Source: Herminiimonas arsenitoxidans (lineage in GTDB: Bacteria > Pseudomonadota > Gammaproteobacteria > Burkholderiales > Burkholderiaceae_D). Taken from it: DNA of 64,000 nt. This document shows positions 49,479-59,069 of the stretch, piece after piece. The notes beneath the pieces are model-generated. The model had not been told where the DNA came from and made no database searches. It saw only the letters and a list, made by a program, of their open reading frames with translations. The DNA lies in the NCBI RefSeq assembly GCF_900130075.1, contig NZ_LT671418.1:1302001-1366000 (forward strand), written 5' to 3'. A program made the position numbers and the translations under genes. Numbering within the stretch: position 1 is the first letter of the stretch; each line of letters begins with the position of its first letter.

Positions 49479-50843
49479 TTAACCACCAGCAACCACCATA
49501 TTTTCAATCAACACCGAACCCGTTTGCTTGGTTCCGCGCACCAAAGTATCTGCGCCAATCGCAACGACCTGCATGAAGATATCTTTCATGTTGCCGGCGA
49601 TCGTGATTTCTTCCACTGGATATTGGATCACGCCCTTCTCGACCCAGAAACCGGATGCGCCGCGCGAGTAATCGCCGGTCACATAATTCACGCCCTGACC
49701 CATCAATTCGGTTACCAGCAAACCGGTATCGAGTTTCTTCAGCATCGCCTTGAAATCGTCAGTCGATTGTGTCAACGAAGATGTCATTGAAAGATTGTGC
49801 GAACCGCCTGCATTACCTGTGGTTTGCATACCCAATTTACGCGCCGAATAAGTCGACAGGAAGTAGCCTTGCACCACGCCGTCTTTGACGACATCGCGAC
49901 GGCTAGTTCTCACACCTTCCTCATCAAATGGCGAAGAACCGACCGCGCCTATCACATGCGGGTCTTCCGTAATTTGCACATGCGAGGCAAAAGCCGATTT
50001 GCCGAGTGAATCCAGCAGGAAGGTTGATTTACGATACAAGGCACCACCGGAGACTGCCTGCACGAATGCGCCCAGCAATCCAGCTGCGAGTGGCGCCTCA
50101 AACAAGACTGGGCATTTGCGTGTATCGATCTTGCGTGCGTTCAAGCGTGCCAATGCACGCTGCGCTGCGTAAATGCCAACCGCTTCCGGCTTGGCCAGTT
50201 TCTTCGGATCGCGCATAGACGTATACCAATCGTCACGCTGCATATTGCTGCCTTTACCAGCGATAGGCGCAACAGAAATCGTGTGACGCGAATACGGATA
50301 ACCGCCGATAAAGCCGCGCGAGTTGGCCGAAACAAAGTGCGATTGCTGTGCGTAGACGCTGGCACCTTCGCTATTGGTTATGCGTTTATCAACAGCAAAC
50401 GCAGCCGCTTCGCCACGTTTCGCCAATTCAACCGCTTCTTCGGTCGAAATCAGCCACGGATAGCAGAGTTGCAAATCGCGTGGATTACGCTCCAGCATGT
50501 CTTCGTCCGGCAAACCGGCACAATCGTCTTCTGCGGTGAAACGGGCAATGTTGTACGCCGCCTCAACCGTATCCTTCAAGGCTTGCTGCGAAAAATCGGA
50601 AGTACTGGCATTACCGCGACGGACATGGCGCTCTTCGCCCAGATAGACCGTGACGCCCATGCCTTTGTCCTTATTCTGTTCTATCGTTTCCACGCCGCCT
50701 TTACGCACGGAAACAGACAAACCGCTGCCCTCATTGATCTCTACGGCCGCATTGGATGCGCCTTTTTCTTTCGCATAACGCAACACATCCTGCGCAAGTT
50801 GCTTTAATTGATCTTGACTATGTATAAACACTGATTCGCTCAT
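49479..50843 (-). CDS. pmbA: Metalloprotease-related protein PmbA (TldE)
   Basis: The 454-residue TldE subunit partners TldD in processing peptides such as microcin B17 and degrading CcdA. Family features are seen: GSGLSVSVRKGGVETIEQNKDKGMGVTVYLG, QTTGNAGGSHNLSMTSS, DYSRGASGFWVEKG. TldE itself lacks the zinc-binding HExxxH motif, as here; tldD is not in this window. It is divergent from darP, as in E. coli. The bases 49300-49478 hold no gene. Confidence 0.95.
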   Translation of the reverse strand: MSESVFIHSQDQLKQLAQDVLRYAKEKGASNAAVEINEGSGLSVSVRKGGVETIEQNKDKGMGVTVYLGEERHVRRGNASTSDFSQQALKDTVEAAYNIARFTAEDDCAGLPDEDMLERNPRDLQLCYPWLISTEEAVELAKRGEAAAFAVDKRITNSEGASVYAQQSHFVSANSRGFIGGYPYSRHTISVAPIAGKGSNMQRDDWYTSMRDPKKLAKPEAVGIYAAQRALARLNARKIDTRKCPVLFEAPLAAGLLGAFVQAVSGGALYRKSTFLLDSLGKSAFASHVQITEDPHVIGAVGSSPFDEEGVRTSRRDVVKDGVVQGYFLSTYSARKLGMQTTGNAGGSHNLSMTSSLTQSTDDFKAMLKKLDTGLLVTELMGQGVNYVTGDYSRGASGFWVEKGVIQYPVEEITIAGNMKDIFMQVVAIGADTLVRGTKQTGSVLIENMVVAGG

Positions 50844-50929
50844 GAGGGTCGTTTTCTTCGGAAATACCTATAAAACAGTTATCATAGCAGTCGTTTACAG
50901 AATGGCTTAACGCCTTATCAAATCAGATC

Positions 50930-51514
50930 ATGCCAAATCCTAACCGAGGCTCCTGCGGGTTCCAATCCACCGAATTCGAACAGGAGTACGAGCGCCCGTC
51001 CAAATCCGAGCTCAAACGCCAGATGACCGCCCTGCAAAAACTGGGAGCGGAGCTGATTGCAGAGCCGCGCGACCGCGTTAAACGCGTGCCTATGCCGGAA
51101 GACGTACGCGATGCCATCCTCGAATGCCAGCTGATCAAGGATCATGAAGGCCGTCGTCGTCAGCTGCAATACGTCGGCAAGAAGATGCGCACGCTGGAAG
51201 AGCACGAACTCGCCGCCATACAAAAAATGCTCGATAGCTGGAAAGGCGCCTCGAAGTCCGAGACAGCCTCCCTGCACGCAATCGAACGCAAGCGCGATAA
51301 ATTGCTGAGCGACGACAAGGTATTAACGCAGTTGTTAGCAGATCATCCACACCTGGATGCGCAACAACTACGCACCTTGATTCGTAACGCGCGCAAAGAA
51401 CAAGCGGAAAACAAGCCGCCTAAGGCTTATCGCGAAATTTTCCAGATTCTGAAATCATTGCAAGCACCTGCTGAGCAACCTAAGGACGAAGAAGACGATG
51501 TCGAAGAAGACTAA
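50930..51514 (+). CDS. darP: Ribosome biogenesis factor DarP (YjgA, DUF615)
   Basis: DarP assists late assembly of the 50S subunit. The 194-residue protein shows the DUF615 pattern: SKSELKRQMTALQKLGAELI, VPMPEDVRDAILECQLIKDHEGRRRQLQYVGKKMR, and a Lys/Arg-rich helical C-terminus ending in an acidic tail. Its end overlaps the start of mog by 17 bases. The divergent pmbA-darP pair is conserved with enterobacteria. Confidence 0.94.
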   Translation: MPNPNRGSCGFQSTEFEQEYERPSKSELKRQMTALQKLGAELIAEPRDRVKRVPMPEDVRDAILECQLIKDHEGRRRQLQYVGKKMRTLEEHELAAIQKMLDSWKGASKSETASLHAIERKRDKLLSDDKVLTQLLADHPHLDAQQLRTLIRNARKEQAENKPPKAYREIFQILKSLQAPAEQPKDEEDDVEED

Positions 51515-52112
51515 TCCAGACGAATTAAAAATCGGCCTGGTGTCGATTTCCGACCGTGCCTCTAGCGGTGTATACGAAGACCAAGGCATTCCAGCCTTGC
51601 AAACATGGTTTACTTCGGCACTGACCAGCCAGTGGCAGATGGAAACTCGTCTGATTCCAGATGAACAGTTCGCAATCGAACAAGCGCTGATCGAGTTGGT
51701 TGATGTGGAACACTGCGATCTGGTTATCACCACTGGTGGTACCGGCCCCGCTCGCCGCGACGTCACACCAGAAGCAACCATTGCCGTCGGTACCAAAGAG
51801 ATGCCAGGCTTTGGCGAACAAATGCGCCAGATCAGCCTGCACTTCGTACCGACTGCGATTCTGTCGCGTCAGGTAACGGTGATTCGCGAAACGGAAGGTC
51901 ATGCAGCGCTCATCATGAATCTGCCCGGCCAGCCAAAATCGATCAAGGAAACCCTGGAAGGTTTGAAAGATGCAGACGGCAAGCAAATCGTCGGCGGCAT
52001 CTTCGCTGCAGTGCCTTACTGCATAGACCTGATGGGCGGCCCGTATATCGAAACCAACGAAGCCATCTGCAAAGCCTGGCGTCCTAAGCACGCCATTCGC
52101 CCTGCCAAATAA
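51498..52112 (+). CDS. mog: Molybdopterin adenylyltransferase
   Basis: Mog activates molybdopterin with AMP before molybdenum insertion. The 204-residue protein of the MogA/MoaB fold has VSISDRASSGVYEDQGIP, the phosphate-binding TTGGTGPARRDVTPEAT and LPGQPKSIKE. It overlaps darP by 17 bases and its ribosome-binding site lies within darP, so the two are co-transcribed. No other molybdopterin gene is nearby. Confidence 0.94.
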   Translation: MSKKTNPDELKIGLVSISDRASSGVYEDQGIPALQTWFTSALTSQWQMETRLIPDEQFAIEQALIELVDVEHCDLVITTGGTGPARRDVTPEATIAVGTKEMPGFGEQMRQISLHFVPTAILSRQVTVIRETEGHAALIMNLPGQPKSIKETLEGLKDADGKQIVGGIFAAVPYCIDLMGGPYIETNEAICKAWRPKHAIRPAK

Positions 52113-52147
52113 TTTTTACACTCTCCAGCAATCCGCTCATAGACACC

Positions 52148-52810
52148 ATGACCTTAGAAACCGTCGAAATTGAAACTGCACCCAACCCAACCGTTTCCAT
52201 CATCTGGATGCATGGCCTAGGCGCCGACGGCAACGACTTTGTTCCTATCGTCAGAGAATTGGATTTGAGCGGCTGCCCTGGCATCCGTTTCGTCTTCCCG
52301 CATGCGCCTGAAATTCCTGTCACCGTCAACGGCTTCCGTGAAATGCCAGCTTGGTACGACGTCGTCGTTACTGAATTTGGTCGCGAAGAAGACGAAGCAG
52401 GCTTGCGCGCATCACAAGTATCCATCAACGAATTGATCGAGCGCGAAAAAGCACGCGGCATTGCTGCTGACAAAATTCTGATTGCTGGTTTTTCGCAAGG
52501 TTGTGCAATGACCTTCCAGGTCGGCCTGCGCTATCCGGAACGCCTCGGCGGCCTGCTCTGCCTGTCTGGTTATGTACCTATCGATACCACGCTCGAAGCT
52601 GAAGCCAGTACAGCCAACAAAGACATCCCTATCTATTACGGCCATGGCCGCGGTGATCAAGTCATCCCTATCACGCGTGCACAACGCTCGCTCAGCCTGT
52701 TGCAAGCACTGGGTTACAACGTTGAGTGGCATGAATACAATATGCCGCACTCGGTCTGCGGTCCGCAGCTTGACGACATCTCCAACTTCCTCAAACGCGT
52801 ATTGAACTGA
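52148..52810 (+). CDS. Alpha/beta hydrolase, carboxylesterase/phospholipase family
   Basis: The 220-residue protein belongs to the abhydrolase_2 (EstB/lysophospholipase) family. It has the oxyanion segment WMHGLGADGNDF, nucleophile Ser116 in GFSQG, an aspartate in GRGDQVIP (about 171) and the histidine in MPHSVCG (about 203). No signal peptide. The physiological ester is unknown. It follows mog by 35 bases and ends at a strong terminator. Confidence 0.92.
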   Translation: MTLETVEIETAPNPTVSIIWMHGLGADGNDFVPIVRELDLSGCPGIRFVFPHAPEIPVTVNGFREMPAWYDVVVTEFGREEDEAGLRASQVSINELIEREKARGIAADKILIAGFSQGCAMTFQVGLRYPERLGGLLCLSGYVPIDTTLEAEASTANKDIPIYYGHGRGDQVIPITRAQRSLSLLQALGYNVEWHEYNMPHSVCGPQLDDISNFLKRVLN

Positions 52811-52837
52811 TACGACTGAATAAGTCGAGATACAAAT

Positions 52838-52866
52838 AAAAAAGCACGCTTGAAGCGTGCTTTTTT
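52838..52866. terminator. Bidirectional terminator between esterase gene and purU
   Basis: AAAAA AGCACGCTT G AAGCGTGCT TTTTT; symmetric, between convergent genes. Confidence 0.92.
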
Positions 52867-52895
52867 ATTGTCCTAAGCTGACGTCAGTAGCAAAT

Positions 52896-53762
52896 TTATT
52901 TAAACACCACCGTCTTGTGTCCGTTGAGCAAAATGCGATGCTCGACAAAGTATTTGACCGCACGCGCCAACACCACGCACTCCACATCACGACCAATAGC
53001 CGTCAAGGTAGCTGGATTCATCGCATGATCGACACGCTCTACGTCTTGCTCAATGATAGGACCTTCATCCAGATCGCCCGTCACGAAGTGTGCAGTAGCG
53101 CCTATCAGTTTCACGCCACGTTCATGCGCCTGATAGTAAGGCTTCGCACCTTTGAAGCTAGGCAGGAAGGAGTGATGAATATTGATCGCGCGTCCCTGCA
53201 AGGCTTTGCACATTTCGGGCGACAGAATTTGCATGTAACGCGCCAGCACGACCAGATCGATCTCTGCGCCCTTGGCGATTTCCAATACACGCTCTTCTTG
53301 CGCACGCTTGGCTGATTCCGGCGCACCGGCGGCCAATGGCAAATGATGGAAGGGAATGTTGTAGCTCGCAGCCAATTGATAAAAATCAGTGTGATTGGAA
53401 ACGATGGCTGGAATTTCTACCGGCAGCAGACCGCTTTTGTAGCGGAACAGCAAATCGTTCAGGCAATGACCGATCTTGGAAACCATCAGCATCACACGCG
53501 GCTTTTTCTGTGCATCGTGTAATTGCCAGTTCATCTGCATCGTATCGGCCAGCGCGGAAAAATTACTGCGCAAGGTTTCATCGCTCAGCGATTTTTCTTC
53601 TGCAGAAAAATACACACGCATGAAAAAAAGCTTGGACTGTGCATCGCCAAACTGCGCCGACTCAATGATGTTGCAACCGTGTTCGGCGAGGAAACCCGAG
53701 ACGCGTTGAACAATGCCGCGTTGATCCAGGCAAGATAAATTAAGGATGTATTCCGGATGCAT
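52896..53762 (-). CDS. purU: Formyltetrahydrofolate deformylase
   Basis: PurU releases formate from 10-formyl-THF, supplying formate to PurT and balancing one-carbon pools. The 288-residue protein has an N-terminal ACT regulatory domain (about 1-85; LNLSCLDQRGIVQRVSGFLAEHGCNI) and a formyltransferase catalytic domain with INIHHSFLPSFKGAKPYYQAHERGVKLIGATAHFV and the Asp in DLDEGPIIEQDV. Monocistronic. Confidence 0.96.
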   Translation of the reverse strand: MHPEYILNLSCLDQRGIVQRVSGFLAEHGCNIIESAQFGDAQSKLFFMRVYFSAEEKSLSDETLRSNFSALADTMQMNWQLHDAQKKPRVMLMVSKIGHCLNDLLFRYKSGLLPVEIPAIVSNHTDFYQLAASYNIPFHHLPLAAGAPESAKRAQEERVLEIAKGAEIDLVVLARYMQILSPEMCKALQGRAINIHHSFLPSFKGAKPYYQAHERGVKLIGATAHFVTGDLDEGPIIEQDVERVDHAMNPATLTAIGRDVECVVLARAVKYFVEHRILLNGHKTVVFK

Positions 53763-53928
53763 GATAGTGGTCCGACTGACTAAGGAAGCGCTTGAGCATC
53801 AAGCGAGGCCATGCATTGTCGCACGGCTTACTATCAGAGACAAAAACTGGATGGAAATCGAACGGCAACAGCCCATTGTCAGCACCCATGCAGGTGCCGA
53901 CAACAGGCATCAGGATTACCGTTGAGGA

Positions 53929-54474
53929 TTAAACGCTTTTTGCTACCGCTAATCCTTTAGGTGGCGTCATCGTACCGCCGACTTGCACATCACCTGCAAG
54001 TTGTCCGCCTTCTTCGATTACGACATTGCCGTAACGGATTTTGCCGGAGACTCTGCCGGATGCATAAATCACCAGTTTCTGGCGCACAGTCAGTTCACCA
54101 TCGAAGGTGCCATGAATCTCGGCGATATCGATGCCGGCTGAACCTTTGAACGATCCATCCTTGGCAATCTGGATCACGCGCGAATCCATCGTTGCTTCAA
54201 CAAAACCTTCTACCACCAAGGTGTCGCAATCGGTGATCTCAACGCCCTTCAGTTTAATGTTCGGGCCAACAATCAGCTTGCTGCCCACTTCATTGATGCT
54301 GGCTGCTGGCGCTTGGCTTGGTGTATTGAAACCACCAACAGAAGAAGATGGTTTATTAAAAGCGGAACCGGACGTGCTTGAATTTGACATAGAAGATGAT
54401 GAGTTAGCGGTGCTCAGCGGTGGGTTTGGCGTATTGGATTCTCGCTTGCCAAAAAGCGTGTCAGATCGAAGCAT
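53929..54474 (-). CDS. Bactofilin family protein
   Basis: The 181-residue protein has a Ser/Asn-rich disordered N-terminus (about 10-60) and a bactofilin (DUF583) beta-helix core (about 65-165; VGPNIKLKGVEITDCDTLVVEGFVEA, IAEIHGTFDGELTVRQKLVIYASGRVSGKIRYGNVVIEEGGQLAGDV). Bactofilins form membrane-associated filaments that organise cell-wall or motility machinery. ATG 54474 with AGGAG was chosen over 54501. No peptidase or other usual partner is adjacent, so its cellular task cannot be read from context. Confidence 0.92.
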   Translation of the reverse strand: MLRSDTLFGKRESNTPNPPLSTANSSSSMSNSSTSGSAFNKPSSSVGGFNTPSQAPAASINEVGSKLIVGPNIKLKGVEITDCDTLVVEGFVEATMDSRVIQIAKDGSFKGSAGIDIAEIHGTFDGELTVRQKLVIYASGRVSGKIRYGNVVIEEGGQLAGDVQVGGTMTPPKGLAVAKSV

Positions 54475-54917
54475 GAAATCTCCTGAAAATAATTGTCGCA
54501 ATGACGTAATAAAAATTGAGTGAATACGCTTGCAGCGTCAGCAGACCATCGCGCGTAACGACGTTGCGGCAACTCTGTTTTGCGCTCTGGAAATACAACT
54601 TGTAAATGAGCAATGCCCACTACGTCGCATAACCACCGGTTGGTGTGTCAGTCGTTTTTAAAGTTCACATTTGTTACATTTTTATTAAAAAATTTATCTG
54701 CTTAAATTTTAGGCAGATAAATTTCCTCATCACATAGCAAAAGAAATACGCATCGACATAAAAAATACGTCACCTCATGACGCATAAAATATTTACACGA
54801 TGGTGAAAAAATTACACCCTTCAAAAAAACACGTCTCAATAAAAGCTATCTTTACAAACAGCTCGGCCTGTCACACAAGCGTTACATACGCAGTCCATAC
54901 TCAAAATCGCACTACGC

Positions 54918-54945
54918 TTGACAATTACCCCTCAACAAGTAATCT
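54918..54945 (+). promoter_or_regulatory. Candidate promoter of the DUF898-M48 pair
   Basis: A perfect TTGACA (54918-54923), 16 bases, TAATCT (54940-54945, weak). It is 39 bases before the next ATG. The rest of the long gap 54475-54983 is AT-rich with no gene I can support. Confidence 0.35.
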
Positions 54946-54983
54946 AGTGCTGACCAATAAAAATAAATTCTCAGGGAGAGAAC

Positions 54984-56078
54984 ATGACTGACACACAGGC
55001 CTTCCAGGAAATGCCAGAGGGCAATCCTCAACCATCCAATGCAGCGATACGTTTTTCATTCAGTGGGACAGGCGGTGAATACTTCCGTATCTGGATCGTC
55101 AATCTACTGTTTTCCATACTCACACTTGGCATTTATTCCGCCTGGGCCAAGGTGCGCAGAACCAATTACTTCTATAACAGCAGCAGCGTCGCCGGATCGA
55201 GTTTTGAATACCATGGCAATCCGGTAGCAATCCTGAAGGGACGCATTATTGCTGTCCTCCTGATCGTGATTTACAACCTGGCATTTGAGATGTCGGACAT
55301 CATTGGCTTATCAAGCGTTCTTGTGATGATGCTGGTTGCTCCGTGGCTGATATGGAAAAGCCTGCAATTCAAACTGTATAACTCCAGCTATCGTGGTATC
55401 CGCTTCGGCTTCCGCGGCCAGTTGAAACACGTATACAGGGTATATTTGCTGTTACCTATCCTGACCATGCTCACGGCCTTCATACTTGCGCCGTTTACAC
55501 ATCAACGCATGAAGAAATTCCAGCATGAAGAAAGCCGATTTGGCACCAGCCATTTCTCTTTTACCGGCCCAGTTGGTAAATTTTACAAAGCCTATCTATT
55601 GGTCTTTGCCATCTGGTTGGCTGGCATCATCGTCGTCTTGCTCACAATCGGTAGTTCACTGTTTGCACTCATTACTGCCGATGGCATGGATCGTGACGAT
55701 GCGGCTAATGTCGGTATGGGAATTGCGGTCATCCTCATACTCGCACTTTATGTATGGACGCTTGTACTTTCTCCGATTTTTTCTGCATTGATCCAAAACC
55801 TGATCTGGAACAATACGCAGCTCAGTCAACATCGCTTCCAAAGCGATATGAAATGGGGCCGGATGGCCTTTATCGTCATTACCAACATCATCGGCATCAT
55901 CTGTACGCTTGGTCTGTTTTTGCCGTTCGCACAGATACGTGCGATGAAGTATCGCGTGGAATCGATGTCGCTCATTCCTGATGGCAGCCTGGAAAATTTC
56001 ATCGCAGCAACGAAAGAGCAAGTATCAGCAACTGGTGAAGGCCTTACTGATTTACTCGACTTTGATTTGTCGCTGTAA
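54984..56078 (+). CDS. DUF898 (YjgN-type) integral membrane protein
   Basis: The 364-residue inner-membrane protein has six or more helices, with the repeated DUF898 signature: FSGTGGEYFRIWIVNLLFSILTLGIYSAWAKVRRTNYFY near the start and FSFTGPVGKFYKAYLLVF in the middle, suggesting internal duplication. Function unknown; E. coli YjgN is the nearest named relative. Good ribosome-binding site (GGGAGAG). The M48 peptidase gene begins 15 bases downstream, so the two are one operon. Confidence 0.88.
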   Translation: MTDTQAFQEMPEGNPQPSNAAIRFSFSGTGGEYFRIWIVNLLFSILTLGIYSAWAKVRRTNYFYNSSSVAGSSFEYHGNPVAILKGRIIAVLLIVIYNLAFEMSDIIGLSSVLVMMLVAPWLIWKSLQFKLYNSSYRGIRFGFRGQLKHVYRVYLLLPILTMLTAFILAPFTHQRMKKFQHEESRFGTSHFSFTGPVGKFYKAYLLVFAIWLAGIIVVLLTIGSSLFALITADGMDRDDAANVGMGIAVILILALYVWTLVLSPIFSALIQNLIWNNTQLSQHRFQSDMKWGRMAFIVITNIIGIICTLGLFLPFAQIRAMKYRVESMSLIPDGSLENFIAATKEQVSATGEGLTDLLDFDLSL

Positions 56079-56093
56079 TCGGCATTGCCTGCA

Positions 56094-57092
56094 ATGAGCG
56101 CCATCACGCAGATTCCCGCACTCTATTACGACGGCAAAACGTCACGCGCACATCACGTGACCTTGTCAGTAGATGCGGGGATTGCTACACTCGCCGGCGA
56201 TGTCGAGCGTCATTGCGCCATCAGCGATTTACGCGTATCCGAACGTGCACGTAATACCAGTCGTAAAGTCACCTTTCCGGACGACGCTTATCTGGAGATC
56301 AATGACGCACATACATTCGACTCCTTGCTTGCCGATACCGGCCATCAAGACTCTCTGGTCGTACGTATGCAGCAAAGTTGGCGCGGGACGATCATTGCCG
56401 TTCTCGCCACGCTGGTCGTGCTTACCTTCGGTTATTTATATGCATTGCCGCTTGCCGCCGAAGTCATAGCCAAAGCCTTGCCGGAAAAAGTCGAACGCTC
56501 CATAGGCGGCGGTATGCTGGACTTTCTCGACAAACGCATACTCTCGCCCAGCCAGTTACCGATCGCGCGACAGCAAGCGATTACAGAGCAATTCAAGCGA
56601 CTCATACCACCCAAGGAAGGTGTACCGGATTACACGATCATTTTTCGCAAAAGCGAGATCGGTCCGAACGCATTTGCACTGCCGTCAGGACAAATTATTT
56701 TGACCGATGAATTGGTGAAGTTAATGAATGACGATGCGCAAATCATGGGAATACTGGCGCATGAGCTTGGACATTTACACGAACGTCACCTGATGCGACG
56801 CCTGGTGCAAAGCTCTGCCATCGGTGTATTGGCAACGGTCATCTTTGGCGATGCCTCCGCGATAGTGGCGAATATTCCAACGCTGCTGCTGGATATGAAG
56901 TATTCGCGTGATGCGGAACGTGAGGCAGATGATTATGCGATCGCCATGATGAAGGCGAATGGCATTGCCCTCTCGCACATGGCAGATGGCTTTGAAAAAC
57001 TGAAGAGTAAAACCAGCGAACCATCCTCGCCTTACTTATCCACACATCCATCAACCACGGAGCGGATAGAGCACATACAGAGCGCACAGTAA
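56094..57092 (+). CDS. M48 family membrane-anchored zinc metallopeptidase
   Basis: A 332-residue protein: an N-terminal soluble domain of about 75 residues (ALYYDGKTSRAHHVTLSVDAG, resembling DUF7092), one membrane helix (about 99-120), then an M48 peptidase domain with HELGH (His223, Glu224, His227) and the third zinc ligand Glu277 in SRDAEREADD. All catalytic residues are intact. ATG 56094 was preferred to TTG 56085. Pairing with a DUF898 membrane protein recurs, in my recollection, in related genomes and suggests a joint envelope quality-control or processing role, which is inference. Confidence 0.9.
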   Translation: MSAITQIPALYYDGKTSRAHHVTLSVDAGIATLAGDVERHCAISDLRVSERARNTSRKVTFPDDAYLEINDAHTFDSLLADTGHQDSLVVRMQQSWRGTIIAVLATLVVLTFGYLYALPLAAEVIAKALPEKVERSIGGGMLDFLDKRILSPSQLPIARQQAITEQFKRLIPPKEGVPDYTIIFRKSEIGPNAFALPSGQIILTDELVKLMNDDAQIMGILAHELGHLHERHLMRRLVQSSAIGVLATVIFGDASAIVANIPTLLLDMKYSRDAEREADDYAIAMMKANGIALSHMADGFEKLKSKTSEPSSPYLSTHPSTTERIEHIQSAQ

Positions 57093-57120
57093 TCTGTAAG
57101 CACTGAGAAATATGAGGACG

Positions 57121-57151
57121 AAAAAAAAGCTGCCAGATCGGCAGCTTTTTT
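57121..57151. terminator. Bidirectional terminator between M48 gene and efp
   Basis: AAAAAAAA GCTGCC AGATC GGCAGC TTTTTT, between convergent genes. Confidence 0.93.
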
Positions 57152-57164
57152 CATTTCAAGTGAT

Positions 57165-57740
57165 TTAGTTACGAACCACTTTTTTGTACTCGTTGGTACG
57201 GGTGTCGATTTCAATGATGTCATCGCTGCTGACAAACAACGGCACTTGAACAGTGTGTTGATATGCTTCAACTGCGTTTTCAATGCGTGCTTCTTTCAAC
57301 ACGTTACCGGAAGTATTGCCCTTGACTGCTGGCTCGGAGTAAACGATCTGACGAGCAACGGTAGTTGGCAATTCGACAGAAATTGCTTTGCCGTCATAGA
57401 AAACCGCTTCGCATTCCATGCCGTCTTTCAGGTAATGCAGTGCATCACCCAGGTTTTCTTCTTCGATTTCGAACTGATTGTATTCTTCGTCCATGAACAC
57501 GAACAATGGATCAGCGAAATAGGAATAAGTCACAGGCTTTTTATCGAGAACAACGACGTCAAACTTGTCGTCACCGCGCATGACGTTTTCTTGCGGGCTG
57601 TTCGTCAGAAGATTTTTCATCTTCCATTTGTAGGTAAAGCCAGTGCGGCTCGAACCGTTAACATCGGAGCGCAATACGATCATAGGCTTGCTATCGATCA
57701 TAATGATATTACCAACGCGAATTTCTTTTGCAGGTTTCAT
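57165..57740 (-). CDS. efp: Translation elongation factor P
   Basis: EF-P rescues ribosomes stalled at polyproline stretches. The 191-residue protein has the three-domain family layout. The tip loop VNGSSRTGF places Arg32 at the modification site, the hallmark of EF-Ps activated by arginine rhamnosylation rather than lysylation. The modifying enzyme EarP is encoded 126 bases upstream on the same strand. A separate promoter region appears to lie between them. Confidence 0.97.
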   Translation of the reverse strand: MKPAKEIRVGNIIMIDSKPMIVLRSDVNGSSRTGFTYKWKMKNLLTNSPQENVMRGDDKFDVVVLDKKPVTYSYFADPLFVFMDEEYNQFEIEEENLGDALHYLKDGMECEAVFYDGKAISVELPTTVARQIVYSEPAVKGNTSGNVLKEARIENAVEAYQHTVQVPLFVSSDDIIEIDTRTNEYKKVVRN

Positions 57741-57822
57741 AGTGTACGTAAAAAGTGGGTTGCATAAAAATCAACTGTCGCCTCTTGGCTTAAAGCGCCA
57801 CAAGCTCACGTTTGATCGAATT

Positions 57823-57850
57823 CGGTATAAATTAGCCCGATATTATACCG
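57823..57850 (-). promoter_or_regulatory. Putative efp promoter with inverted repeat
   Basis: On the minus strand TATAAT (57842-57847) lies about 100 bases before the efp ATG. It is embedded in an inverted repeat CGGTATAA (57823-57830) / TTATACCG (57843-57850) that could be an operator or simply two overlapping -10 boxes. No clear -35 is seen. Confidence 0.35.
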
Positions 57851-57866
57851 TCTTCTTGGCATATTC

Positions 57867-59027
57867 TTAGCGTAGCGTACGAGCGAACTGTATCAAATTA
57901 CTCGTCATATCCCCGTTTTTCAGCATTTCCTGCTGCCATTCAGTGGTTCTGCTCGCAATTTTAGACATATCCGTCTGAAATGACGACCATAGCGCGGACC
58001 AATCCGCTGACGTATTGGCACCCTCCGTACTTATGCCATTCCAGACCAAAGCAAGGTCAATCAAGCTTTCAATATCGACGGCATAGCGCTGCAAAAATGC
58101 ACGTAGTTTCTTGTGATGCAAGTTTTCATCTTGCGGATAGATATGCCAGATGAAGGGCTTGCCTGCCCACTGCGCACGCACCCAGGAATCCTCACCACGC
58201 ACAAAATTGAGATCGCAAGCCCATAAAAGCTTGTCGTAATCCGGTTGAGGCACAAAGGGCAATACGCGTACAGTAAGCGCGCCACGTGTAAGTACGGCTC
58301 CCGCCTTGGCATCCGTCCCAAGAAATGTCTGAACTGCCTCGCTGGCAACGCCTTCCGGCACCAAGCAAGTAATCCCCGTGCCACCACTCTGCCATACATC
58401 GAATAATGCCGAGACTGGCGCGTGCGGATAACAAAACAAGGACACCTTGGTCGACGCCATTTCTACTGACGTCACACCAAATTGCGCAAGAAACGCCGCC
58501 ATCGCCGCCTGATCGGATTGGAATTGCTGACGTTCTTTTTCCAAAGACGACTCGCGCAGCAAACCACCTGTCTTGCTGGTGAAACCAGGGAAGAAGAAAT
58601 GTTTAGTCAAAGACAAGCGTGGATGTGGCGAAGGCAAAGTATGGCAACCCTCGACCCATTCTTCCGCAGTCAAACCTTCCAGGTTCAGCCACACTGGACG
58701 CGGATTGCACTCTGCCATCGCAGCAATATAGCCCGGCGGGATATCGCAGGCGAAAAACTCAATGACGATATCGGCAATATCGCTGGCAGCAAACACGCCG
58801 TCTTGATTGCGCCAATGCCGTACCGTCACATCAGCGACCTGCTGCTCTTCTACGTTGAGGACAACGTCTGGGCAGATGCGCTGAAAGCTAGACAAATCAT
58901 CTACCCACAAGGTCACGGCAATGCCGTGCTCTTGTTGCAGTTGTCGCGCGAAGCGCCAGCAGATACCGATGTCGCCGTAGTTATCGACGACCCGGCAAAA
59001 CAAATGCAAGGTTTGTGGAAAGCTCAT
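57867..59027 (-). CDS. earP: EF-P arginine rhamnosyltransferase EarP
   Basis: EarP transfers rhamnose from dTDP-beta-L-rhamnose to EF-P Arg32. The 386-residue GT-B protein begins with the family signature LFCRVVDNYGDIGICWRFARQL, with Asp15 and Asp19 matching the catalytic aspartates known in this family, and has the C-terminal nucleotide-binding region FVRGEDSWVRAQWAGKPFIWHIYPQ with the conserved glutamate. Its partner efp follows. Very confident. Confidence 0.96.
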   Translation of the reverse strand: MSFPQTLHLFCRVVDNYGDIGICWRFARQLQQEHGIAVTLWVDDLSSFQRICPDVVLNVEEQQVADVTVRHWRNQDGVFAASDIADIVIEFFACDIPPGYIAAMAECNPRPVWLNLEGLTAEEWVEGCHTLPSPHPRLSLTKHFFFPGFTSKTGGLLRESSLEKERQQFQSDQAAMAAFLAQFGVTSVEMASTKVSLFCYPHAPVSALFDVWQSGGTGITCLVPEGVASEAVQTFLGTDAKAGAVLTRGALTVRVLPFVPQPDYDKLLWACDLNFVRGEDSWVRAQWAGKPFIWHIYPQDENLHHKKLRAFLQRYAVDIESLIDLALVWNGISTEGANTSADWSALWSSFQTDMSKIASRTTEWQQEMLKNGDMTSNLIQFARTLR

Positions 59028-59069
59028 GCAAACAGTCAGAAATTTAATTCACGCATGATAAACGAAGTA

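Noticed and set aside
54475..54983. Possible genes in the 500-base gap before the DUF898 gene
   Set aside because: Short frames here have no ribosome-binding site and unnatural composition; the stretch is AT-rich, and only a candidate promoter could be named.
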